A DNA stretch of 64,000 nt. Origin: Chaetoderma sp. LZ-2023a (lineage: Eukaryota > Mollusca > Caudofoveata > Chaetodermatida > Chaetodermatidae). The position numbers and the translations under genes were made by a program. The DNA is taken from NCBI GenBank assembly GCA_034401795.1, contig CM067360.1, positions 56,465,768 to 56,529,767 on the forward strand. The letters run 5' to 3'. Below are positions 55,045 through 64,000 of this stretch, piece by piece (the first letter of the stretch is position 1; each line of letters opens with the position of its first letter). The notes below the pieces were generated by a model. The model had not been told where the DNA came from. It made no database searches and saw nothing but the letters and a program-made list of their open reading frames with translations.

Positions 55045-55620
55045 ATATTTATTTTTGAAATTTACCATTGGAATAATTGGCATGAATATTAGGCCAGTCA
55101 TTCCAGTGGTAAATTTTCAAATATTAATCCTGTAGCCTGCAAAATAGATTTGCTAGGCCAAAGGTTTGATTTTCTTGACCAATCTTGACCATTAAAGGGT
55201 TATTCTATATCTGCATGTGATATTTACAGCATGCTATTATTCTCAAAATATGCTTGTTAGATATGATAATCTGACTGAATGTTATTGCTACATCAGGCAG
55301 TGATAACTTTAATCAAATTCTTATACAGCTTTTATATTAGGCTACCATAGAAACAGGTTGTTTACTAAATCATTAGAGAATTAAGTTACCTTTTAAGGCT
55401 CAAATTTGTTAAAGAAAATTGTATTTTTCTCATAGTAAATATCCATTTGTAGACAACGAGATTATTTTAGAAAATTTACCGCTGGAATGACTGGCTTGGT
55501 TATTGAGCCAGTCATTCCAGTGGTAAATTTTCAAAAGTAAACCTATATTTATCTGGAAATGGACATTTCTCAACACCACTGCAAAAGTTGTTTGTCCAGC
55601 TTTAGTGTTAAATGGTTAAA
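55045..55620. repeat. Two FB1 copies inside hAT copy B
   Basis: 55045-55200 (CCAGTCATTCCAGTGG, ending CCATTAAAGGGTTA) and 55385-55620 (CCGCTGGAATGACTGGCTTG, CCAGTCATTCCAGTGG). Confidence 0.78.
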
Positions 55621-56485
55621 AGGATTAAAAACAGCAAATGTTGAATTGTAAAGAAAGGTAAAATCTGGCACAATAGGTGTTAACAGCATGTCCTGTTCTT
55701 TTCTTTGTATACTATTGATTATGCCAGCTTAGGACATCATTGCTCAGCAACTATACTCAAGCTATGGTCAATTCACATATGTGTGGTGATAAACATCAAA
55801 GGACAATGCCATTGATAAAAGTCAAGCCCTCCACCATTTTGGTATAGGAGACAAATTTATAAAGGCTGTGGAATGAAACCAGGGTACTGGAAAGCTGTTG
55901 AATATTTTGAATCTAATTTGACCTGAAAAAAGCTGTTTCTGCCATATGAAGCAACATCTTTCGAATGTAAAATTTGTCTAAAGTACTCAGCAGACATATT
56001 TAAATTGCTACTTTAAATTACGCATACAATAAAGCTGATGGAGATTTTGAAGCTAATTTCACTGGAAACTTATATTGCCCATGGTAAATGGTGGATTATC
56101 ATACTGTAGAGTCCATGCTCCAAGGATAATATGTTGAACGTACTGAAACTAATTTCACTGAAAAATGTTGATACCTATCAATCATTTAAGTCAAATTAGT
56201 TTCAAAACATCAGCCAAATATTTCTTACAATAAAATTAATGTTTGTTATTTGGCTTGCATGGCTGAAAGGGTTAGAGGAAGAAATATGTATGCACATTTT
56301 TACAATGAAAGCATCTTATTATTTTGGAAACAAATTGAATGAAATTTGTTATTGCATATGGCAACAATAAAATTCAGTCAAATTCATTGAACAAATTTCA
56401 GCAGGTTTTATATTTCATATCTGAAATAAATTCAGTTCTGTCAGTATATTAGATCAGTGGTTATAGTGGTATTTTGTTCCTACTA

Positions 56486-58146
56486 TACACCTGTGCAAAA
56501 GTTAAGCACCACCCAATTTTTACGCACATGCGAGGGTATATTCATGTGCTCTGAAGAAAGCAATAGCATAAACAGTTATGTACCCATCCATCTTAGTGCA
56601 AGAGGTAATAATGCAACTAGAGGAATGCTGATTATGATGGTGGGGAAACACTGTATGTTTTTGTTTGAACTTGAAAACGAGGCCTGAATATGGTTACGTT
56701 GACACAACTGACAACTATTGCCCTACAGTTGACACACGTGGCTAGATTGTCATTAATGGTGTCTGAAAACAAAGTTTAACATCTGTGCACGAGTTTGAGA
56801 CTGTCATTATTAATACCGGGTATATCCACCTTGTGCCTGGATGACGGCCTGGACACGACGTCTCATGCTGGTCACCAACCGACTGATACGCCATTGTGGT
56901 ATTCGTTGCCATTCAAGATGGACTGCGTCTGTTAATTCCTGTAGGTTCTGCACAGGAGGATCCCTCCTTCTCACCATGTTTCCCAGAATGTCCCAGATAT
57001 GCTCAATAGGGTTCATGTCAGGGCTCCTTGCTGGCCATGGTAGGGTTTCGATGGCATTCTGGCGGAGGTATTCATGCACAGCTCTAGCACGATGTGGTCG
57101 GGCGTTGTCATCCATGAATATAGGGTGGGTTCCAGGTGCATGATTTACAAAATGAGGGACCACAACTCTATCCAGTATGGAATCTTGATATCTTTGTCCA
57201 TTTAGTGTTCCAGGTACAGTCAACAGATCCAGCTTACAATCAAATGAGATGCACCCCCATATCATAACGGAACCTCCACCAAATGGAACTTCTTCCATGA
57301 TGTTACGTTGGTCGTACGCCGTGCGTCTGGACCTCCATACACGAGTTCGACCATCTGTGGCATGAAGCAGGAACCGACTTTCATCGGACCAGTGTACCCG
57401 TCTCCAGGATCTCATGTTCCAGTGTCTTCTTTCGTTGCACCACCTCAGACGCTCCTCTTTGTGGTGTGCAGTGAGGAGAGGACGTCTGACAGGTCTCCTA
57501 GCTTTCATGCCAGCAGCATACAGTCCCCTTTTGACGGTAGACATTGACACTCTATTGCGCGTTTCCCATTGCTGGCTGAGCACTCTGCTGTTGGTGAATG
57601 GAGATCTCCTAACAAGGCGTACTAGGGCTCGATCATCACGGGCAGTAGTCTTCTTCGGTCTTCCAGATCTAGGCCTGTCCTTCACCTCGTTAGTTTGCCC
57701 ATGTTTTGCAATCAAACGACTGATTACAGTATGGTTAATGTTCAGCTGTCTGCCAATCTCTCTGCATGACATACCAGTGGTATGCATGCCTATGATTTGC
57801 TATTTCACACGATCACTTAACCTTCGTCTTGCCATAGCGGTTCACAATCAAGAGCTAATTCTCTCTGTACAAATAAACCACGGTCATGAACACAAAATTC
57901 CTAATCTTGTCGCCTAAATCTGTATGTAATGTTCTACACCTCAAACTGGACTTTTACATAACTGAACACGTGTGCTGTTTCCCGCCACGCACGGACATCA
58001 AGCGGCGTGAAGTCATGCATGCATGTGCATTTCGTACTTGGAATTATGTCAGCTAACGCGGGGACAAAAAGTATGGCAGCCTAGTTGTACCATCATGTTT
58101 CTACGTTCTATTGTTTTTGCTGGTGCTTAACTTTTGCACAGGTGTA
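56486..58146 (-). mobile_element. Tc1 transposon copy 3, full length, in hAT copy B
   Basis: 1661 bp, ends TACACCTGTGCAAAAGTTAA and complement, TA duplicated. Comparison with hAT copy A near 52600, where the same sequence reads CTACTATATATCTC without the insert, defines the insertion point and the element ends exactly. Confidence 0.96.
56810..57835 (-). pseudogene. Tc1 transposase with one early stop
   Basis: Same 341-codon frame as copy 1 (MARRRLSDRVK...), but codon 12 is TAG where copy 1 has TGG (Trp). Otherwise open to the end, with all three catalytic residues and the usual SPDMNPIEH. A downstream Met at residue 17 could restart translation, but that would remove the first part of the DNA-binding domain. 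Of the three copies it has the fewest lesions and both ends. Confidence 0.94.
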
Positions 58147-58399
58147 TATATATCTCAAATTGGTTGACTACATTACACTTTGTATGATGACTTTCATGTC
58201 CACATAGTTCTTCATAGTAATTATCAGACAAAGTAACTTATGTAACTGAAATGTAACTTTAGTTACATTATGCAAAGTAACTGAAATGTAACTAGTTACA
58301 TTGCTCAACCAATGTAACTTTAACTGTAACTGACATAGTCCAATGTAACTGTAACTAATGTAACTGACCCCAGGCCTGGTTTGAGCTTCATGGAAAATG

Positions 58400-58815
58400 T
58401 AAACAATGCATTGCTTTGGGCAGTCCTCTTTAGCATGTAGCAAGTTTCCCCCAACTTTAATGGCGGCCGATCTCAAGAGGCACTGATGTGCGAAACTATG
58501 AATCTTTAATAGTGTATGACAACTTTAAATGCCAAGGGAGATAAATTATTTATCATATGCACTTCGAAAACGGGTACTCTTCAGGTATATACTAAATAGA
58601 GAAATTTGGGAGATGTTTTATAAGTGAAGATATATTATTTATTTTAAGAACAGTGAGATTGATTTGTTTAAATATGTGTATACTCACACACCTTAAATTA
58701 ATTTAAATATCTGTAAGACGAGCTAAATAAAGCGACTGAAAAGGAGAGGCGAGAAATGAAAGAGAAATGTGATTGGTTAATGTCGCGGACACGCATGCGT
58801 ACTGCGTTATTTAAT
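58400..58815. promoter_or_regulatory. Candidate promoter-like CpG-containing stretch
   Basis: Contains GATCGGCCGCCATTAAAG on the minus strand (58450-58470, GCCGCCATT resembles a YY1 site), GATTGGTTAATG (CCAAT-type, 58770) and CGCGGACACGCATGCGTACTGCG (58783, core resembling an NRF-1 site). CpG and GC content are higher than in the neighbours. Could belong to the SUB1 first exon on the minus strand or to another gene. No transcript evidence. Confidence 0.22.
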
Positions 58816-59162
58816 TTCACAACAGGAAGATCAGTCAAAGTAAAGAAAGGCTTTTGTTTTGAATTGTCTTATATAATTATCTTTCATCATTGGCCAGTAT
58901 TGGTTTTGAAAAAATCGAGATCTTTAAAAAATGACTCGTGAGTTATTTAATGATCTTATAGTGCTTGACATTACCCTTACCATACCTATAATTATTACTA
59001 CTATAAACTATCATACTCATTACTATGACATTTATGATAAATGATTGTTTACTTTGTAACTGTTACCGTTACTTTTAACTTTATGAGTAGTTTATGTTTA
59101 TAAACTTGATTTTATATCAGTAAAGACCGTTGGGATGATTAGAAAATCGTTCGACTTACTAG

Positions 59163-60105
59163 ATCCAATCCAATCACATTTGTACTGCTCTTCAATTTTC
59201 AAAAGCCTTGTACGACACCACCTAGAATTAGTAAACGTGGTATTTCTGATCTATATAAACGACATAGAATAGACGAAAACATTACAACTACAAGCCAAAT
59301 TGGTAAATTTGCTGATGATACTAAATTAGGTAAAGAAATTCTGAACAAAAAAAGTACACTTAAACTCCAAGCAGATATCCACAGAATTTTTAGTTGTTCT
59401 CAAAAATGGCAGATGTTCTTTAACTTAGATAAATGTAGTGTTTTACATTTAGGACACAATAACGTGTGCTATAGCTATAAAATTGGAAGCAGCACACTAG
59501 CAAAAAGCATTGAAGCAAAAGATTTGGGAATAATGATTCAGCAATCAATGAAAGTGTCAAGACAATGTGAAGTAGCATCAAGAAAAGCAAACCAAGCCCT
59601 AGGCCTGATATATCGTACAATAAAATATAAATCCCGACCTGTTATTCTCCAGCTTTACAAATCCCTCACTTAGACTACTGTATCCCCTTTTGGTGCCCAC
59701 ACCTACAAAAAGACATAAACTTACTGGAGCGGGTACAACACAGGATGGCACGCATGATCCCAGGTTTAGCAAGTATACCTTATGAAACACGTCTCCAGAA
59801 ACTAAATCTTACAACATTGAAAACCAGGAGAATCTGAGCTGACATGATAGAAGTCTATAAAAAAATTTCTAACCAGGACCACATTAAGCCAAATGAATTC
59901 TTCACAATGGCATCTACACACACACACTACGGGACATGCACTTAAACTTTACAAACAACCCTGTCGGCGCAAGTATTTCTTCACAAATAGAGTTGTTAAT
60001 GTATGGAATTCTCTACCAACAGAAGCAATTAACGCTCCAACATTAAACACATTAAAAAACAACCTAGACTCATTCTTCAAGTCACAGGGTTTTATATAGA
60101 CCTAA
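59163..60105 (+). mobile_element. LINE 3' fragment A (CR1/L2-like), degraded
   Basis: Starts within the RT, FLIYINDIE, then GKFADDTKLGKE with the FADD catalytic box (about 59308), NLDKCSVLHLGHNN, AKDLGIMIQQSMKVSRQCEV and SRKANQALGLIYRTI. A frameshift at about 59670 is followed by LERVQHRMARMIPGLASIPY. It closes with NVWNSLPTEAINAPTLNTLK and FKSQGF. 5'-truncated with stops. Confidence 0.85.
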
Positions 60106-60179
60106 GGTCGTCTAACTCCCAAAAATTGCCGTCACTTCTACGCTGAAGTATTTGACTGCAATCACTGGTAAATCACTGG

Positions 60180-60960
60180 TAAGTCTCCACTGTACCAAAA
60201 AGATGTGCTGTTACATGAAAACGTTCAGCGACGAGCGACAAAGATGATCCCAGGGCTAAGTGATTTGCCATATGAAGATAGACTCGGAACACTCACACTA
60301 CCAAGTCTAGTATATAGGCGGCTTCGCGGAGACCTTATCGAGGCTTTCAAATACATGCACAATATGTGCGACGTCAATCGGGAACATCTACAGCCATCAG
60401 ATGTAGGTGATCGCACAAGAGGTAAAAGTGACAAGCTCACCAAACAATGCTTCTGCGGTGATACCAGAAAGAGGTTCTTTAGCATACGAGTGAACAGGCA
60501 TTGGAATAGCCTACCTGATCACATAGTGACAGCTCTAACACTCAACTCCTTTAAAGGAAGGATTGATAAGCACTGGAGAGAGAACCTCTACACAATTCAG
60601 TTCCCGATCTCACCCATCCGCACCCAATCAGTTAAACAGGTTAATGAAACCCAGGCTCAAGAAGAAAGTGAAAATCTGTTACAGGCTTACTAGCCTAACC
60701 AGCAGAAGAGGATATGTATATGCATGTATGTATAAAGACACATATTTTCTGTAATTGTAGCACTGTTCCACTATGGACGTGCTCCTATGAAGGATGGAAT
60801 TTCTAAGACAAGTCAAGTAGTTATTGTACCCAGAGAGGTAACAGGTCGTTTCAGCCTTAGTCTGTTCGCACTGGGTCTTTTTGTACTAGATAAGCCCTGT
60901 AGAGTAGAGAGGTTGCTGCTAATATTGGTTGCAGTTAAATGAGATCTTATTTTTATATAC
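60180..60960 (+). mobile_element. LINE 3' fragment B, related family
   Basis: A 162-codon frame (60205-60693) encodes [60 protein letters not shown], the C-terminal part of a CR1/L2-like RT, followed by a 3' UTR (GATAAGCCCTGTAGAG). Better preserved than fragment A, in the same orientation, and not the same subfamily. Confidence 0.85.
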
Positions 60961-61004
60961 GTAAATTTAGAACAATAACAAACCATGTTCCGTCAATATG
61001 ATGA

Positions 61005-61205
61005 TGACCCTGATAACCTTCCCATAAGGGGGCCCCATATTCATAGAATCGCGATGACATCGCAATCAAATTTCCCATAATACCCTGGGAGCGATGACAC
61101 TTTTGGAAGGGCTAGTTTAACATTACAAGCATTGGGCCATAAAACCTTCCCAGATGCCCAGATCCACTACATATGGGCCCATATGGGAATGTTATCAGGG
61201 GAGGT
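61005..61205. mobile_element. 200-bp TIR element
   Basis: CCCTGATAACCTTCCCATAA at the left and CCCATATGGGAATGTTATCAGGGG at the right are inverted over about 18 bp. The interior shares CATAGAATCGCGATGACATC and ACCCTGGGAGCGATGACAC with 54485-54600. Non-coding. Confidence 0.65.
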
Positions 61206-61484
61206 TTTTATAACTTCGCCATGTGTTCTATTCAATTGTCCATGTGTGACGCACATATAGTTTGAATTAAAGCATTTTCAAAATAAATAAATAAATGCAT
61301 GCTATGTACAATCGAGTCTACGGTTTGCATTAACCGTTTAACACTTAGGACTCGATCGTTTACTTAGTACCACTTAATGGCCACCATCAACATTGATTCT
61401 TATGCCATACATGCCATAGTTGGAGGGCGCAGAATTGTTAAAAAAACTTGCTTTTGTTAACATATAAGATAAAAACAGCCTCTG

Positions 61485-62073
61485 AAGTCTTAGGCAGTAG
61501 GGAGGACCCTGAGGTGAGTCTTAAAGGCATCACAGCTTTAAACTGCTACCGTCGCGGATGATAGGACGTACCAGTCTTATTGTCCATGGGAAGAATAAGT
61601 CTTTCCGGAAGTCCCTTTTATATGAGAGTACCCTGTATGATCTTGGGTTAATGTTCCGAGAAAACTGGTTAGGTGCGATTAAACTGTCAACGTTTACCAT
61701 GTTGTTAGCAATTTAAAATAACGTGAGTGTAGCATTTCTTCATCTCTGTTCCAATGATGTCCATTTTAGTTATGTTATCCTGCCACTTACACTGGCCCTG
61801 TTATTGTACTGGTTTGTCACATCTCTTGCACACCTTTGGACCTTCTCTAGGCAGTAGGAATCTATGTTGTTGTAAGGGTCCCAGACTGAGCTTGCCAATT
61901 CGGCTGTTGGTTGGACTAGTGATGTGTAGGTATTTTGCTTGCGAACTGTGGATGAGATGTTTAGGTTTCTTTTCAGGAACCCAAGCGTTTTATTTGCCTT
62001 ACAACAGATCTGATTGATGTTGTTATTCCAGCAAAGGTCAGAGGATATTGTGGTACCGAGGTACTTGGTGGGT
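61485..62073 (-). mobile_element. LINE 3' fragment C (RT, other subfamily)
   Basis: On the minus strand: TKYLGTTISSDLCWNNNINQ, CCKANKTLGFLKRNLNISS, LASSVWDPYNNIDSYCLEKV, then in another frame the basic C-terminus. Only the thumb part of the RT remains. Confidence 0.85.
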
Positions 62074-62075
62074 CA

Positions 62076-63010
62076 TTCCATATAAGAAGGACCAAAGTTT
62101 TTTAAATCCGTCAAGTCATAGTTTCAGATTTCCTTCAAACTTTGTCAGAGTAAGCATATGTATGTATTAACAGGAAATTCCAAGTATTATAGTGAAAGGT
62201 TAAATACTTTTTGAAAACTGGCCTATCCAATACCCCCTGCCTAAAATTTACAAAAATTTGTAACAAAATTTCTATGTTTGAGGCTTCATATCTCACCGAC
62301 TACAATGCTCACAATACTAGGTCTTTTTATTTTAACAGTCTGGTCACCATAGTTCGAGAAAATCACAAGCATTTTGTGCTGACCTGTTTTAGGCATGTAT
62401 TAGGGGTCGTCAAAAATGCAAAAAAATGTGATTTTTCATATTTTAATCCAAATTTGGTGATGCCGTAAAATGTATTTGTATTTGGTTTACACAAATGATT
62501 TCTATCCTGTTAACTAGAGCTACTGCTACTTTAGTGATATTTATTACCTAATGGCAAGATATGCTCCGCAAAAATTCTGTGGGAGCCATACCCCCACCCC
62601 TGTTCGCCAAAATGGGGTGACTTCATAACATCTTTTTTCAAAATAACCCCTTTCAATTTTTTTAATATTTTGGTGAATGTTATATATATGGTCAATGGTT
62701 ACAGGGCCAAAAGGTTCACTCTTACATTTGTTTCCTTTTAGAGCTATGGCAAATACAAAATCTGATATTTTTTCAAAAACTTGTATGATATTCGATTTTG
62801 GGGGGGTTAATAATTTTAAAAGTATACACTCTAGAAGTATGAAACAAGAGATGTAGCGCGTTTCCCTGCCTTATTAAAAGAAACAACCAGCATTTCCCTT
62901 TTACAAAATAGATAAACATGGATTTTAGAGATGTCAAAACCTTACTTTGTTAAAATTTGACATTTTTGTGGGTAAACTACAAGTCATTATTCAACAACAT
63001 TTTCAATGGG
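62076..63010. other. Non-coding DNA, no recognised feature
   Basis: AT-rich with T and A runs, a CCCCCAC tract near 62592, and no supported frame, although an 85-codon frame at 62211 exists. Possibly an old repeat. Confidence 0.35.
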
Positions 63011-63019
63011 AATAACATA

Positions 63020-63115
63020 TTGCCTGGAGAATATTTAAAAAACAATTTGACGATAAGTTGTTGCTGACTTAGCCATCAATAATTTTCAGTCAAATCATTT
63101 TCAAAATATACACCA
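63020..63115. repeat. FB2 copy, diverged
   Basis: GAGAATATTTAAAAAACAAT, GATAAGTTGTTGCTGAC and CAGTCAAATCATTTTCAAAATA. Confidence 0.6.
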
Positions 63116-63562
63116 GGTACAGAGTTTGTCCTGTAAGCTGGTCGAGCTGCAACAGCTCATCACTCAGTCTTGAGTTATCCAGTGTTAATAAAGACTGAGA
63201 GATTTCATATCTAGAGAAAATAACTCAACCTTCAGAGCTTTGTATATAATTAGGTCAATTGCTGTAATAGACATAGGTAGTGAGGTGATATTGATTAGTC
63301 ACATGGTCTCAGTTTTTCTCAGAGATCTGCATGCAAGTATTGCTATCAACAAGAGTTCAGTCAAGCATTTTAAGTGATCAAGATTAGGCAGCATGACCAG
63401 TGAAAGTGTTTAATAATTACTGCTTTGAAACATTGACATTGTTGCTGATACACAAATGTTTAGATATTTACTTTAGAAATATAATAATTCACTATACATT
63501 TTAATGATAAATTAGGCCTTTTAATTTGAAAAGTGTAAACTTTGACTAGGACACGTTGCACA

Positions 63563-64000
63563 ATGGCTGAATTACCAGAGACATTTTGTTCAGTTGGACG
63601 TCTCACTAATGATAAATGTCATAAGTTTACGGATAAATGCTCTGTAAATGATGTTGTACAATTGACGGCTACAGATAAAACACTTGTTGCAATGAGAAGC
63701 GGCCAGAGTGAGGATAGTTTAGAAACAGTGTGCTGTTGCCACAAGAAACACTATCTGCATATATTCCCGATGATGAAGCAGAACACTTCATGTTGTGATC
63801 CCCTAAAAGTTCACAAAAAGCTTATTAAAAAGGGACTAGTTAATATAGATCAAGAAATTGTGGCATTAATACAGTCGAAAACTAGAGAGAGAAAACAACC
63901 TGGCCAAAAGATTTGCCATCATTGTTTGCAGAAAATTAATAACCTGACAGATTGTAGTGACAGTGAACCGGAATCAATGGCCATAGCAGATACTTTGTAC
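63563..64000 (+). CDS. Uncharacterised Cys-rich protein, N-terminal 146 aa, runs off window
   Basis: ATG at 63563, open for 146 codons to the window end. Starts MAELPETFCSVGRLTNDKCH. Cysteine groups: ETVCCCHKKHYLHIF (residues 57-60), SCCDPLKVHKKLIKKGLVNI (77-78), and QPGQKICHHCLQKI (118-121), then an acidic-serine stretch (CSDSEPES). The CCDP..HKK and PGQK.C..C blocks are what I remember at the N-termini of the long, multi-copy, uncharacterised metazoan protein family whose central part includes VADNVDHN, seen here as a pseudogene at 22955-24660. Function unknown; the clusters suggest zinc or nucleic-acid binding. Intact so far, so it may be a live copy. No splice acceptor is needed for this start. 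Confidence 0.7.
   Translation, partial: MAELPETFCSVGRLTNDKCHKFTDKCSVNDVVQLTATDKTLVAMRSGQSEDSLETVCCCHKKHYLHIFPMMKQNTSCCDPLKVHKKLIKKGLVNIDQEIVALIQSKTRERKQPGQKICHHCLQKINNLTDCSDSEPESMAIADTLY

Larger units (their letters stand above)
54766..58378 (-). mobile_element. hAT-like transposon copy B, inverted, split by Tc1
   Basis: Ends CGGGGCTGGGGTAAC and CTGACCCCAGGCCTG with perfect 8-bp target duplications GTTTGAGC at 54758-54765 and 58379-58386. Without the Tc1 (1661 bp plus TA) it is about 1.95 kb, matching copy A in reverse orientation throughout. No transposase frame of its own. Confidence 0.87.

Noticed and set aside
57414-57917. 167-codon frame antisense to the Tc1 transposase (also at 30999-31502 and 25018-25521)
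   Set aside because: Appears only as the shadow of the transposase gene in all three copies, with no independent features.
62211-62468. 85-codon + frame
   Set aside because: AT-rich translation without domain, start context or splice support.
1-64000. CRISPR array, bacterial operons, ribosome-binding sites
   Set aside because: Repeats present are eukaryotic tandem or fold-back repeats without spacer logic. Gene structure is spliced and metazoan.
1-64000. tRNA, rRNA and snRNA genes
   Set aside because: I scanned for A/B-box-like and rRNA-like stretches by eye and saw none I could support. A covariance search would be decisive.

Overview
This window is a piece of a metazoan nuclear genome assembly, most likely a marine invertebrate (a mollusc or other lophotrochozoan is my best guess, from the style of the dispersed repeats). 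It has spliced genes with GT-AG introns, no bacterial gene organisation, and very dense mobile DNA: non-LTR retrotransposons, a Penelope-like element, a DIRS-like tyrosine-recombinase retrotransposon, Tc1 transposons, hAT-like elements and many short fold-back elements. A run of 500 Ns (19001-19500) is an assembly gap, probably of placeholder size.

Host genes. (1) Two exons on + (1325-1474, 5021-5193) join in frame and encode the inactive-phosphatase core of a myotubularin-related protein of the MTMR10/11/12 group, closest from memory to MTMR12. The intron between them is filled by a LINE and fold-back repeats. No later exons were recognised. (2) A complete coding set for SUB1/PC4, the single-stranded-DNA-binding transcription coactivator, lies on - in four coding exons (48219 down to 35503; 113 aa), with introns carrying tandem arrays and nested repeats. 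MTMR12 and SUB1 are also near neighbours in human 5p13.3 as I recall it, so this may be old microsynteny. (3) At the right edge (63563 to the window end) an open frame begins a large uncharacterised cysteine-rich protein. A decayed copy of what looks like the middle and end of the same family lies at about 22.95-24.66 kb. (4) Two possible single exons (10391-10585; 28209-28445) are listed with low confidence.

Mobile and foreign DNA by region. 0.3-1.3 kb: fold-back element and a TIR transposon. 1.6-3.6 kb and 6.1-7.6 kb: two copies of one LINE family, opposite strands, the second flanked by a 27-bp minisatellite. 5.2-5.9 kb: Penelope-like fragment with GIY-YIG motifs. 10.7-13.4 kb: fold-back cluster and tandem repeats. 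13.6-19.0 kb: DIRS-like element with an internal 1.1-kb tandem duplication, running into the gap. 19.7-22.4 kb: compact island of unrecognised ORFs plus a treble-clef zinc-finger/restriction-type nuclease gene of the kind seen in large DNA viruses, phages and some mobile elements. 24.8-26.2, 30.1-31.7 and 56.5-58.1 kb: three Tc1 copies. 32-50 kb: fold-back elements and minisatellite-bearing elements, some nested. 52.4-58.4 kb: two inverted copies of a 1.9-kb hAT-like element, one split by a Tc1. 59.2-62.1 kb: three LINE 3' fragments and a small TIR element.

Only the two recognised host genes and the partial gene at the right edge look like functional protein genes. Nearly everything else is mobile DNA in various stages of decay. 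All identifications rest on reading motifs by eye, without database searches.
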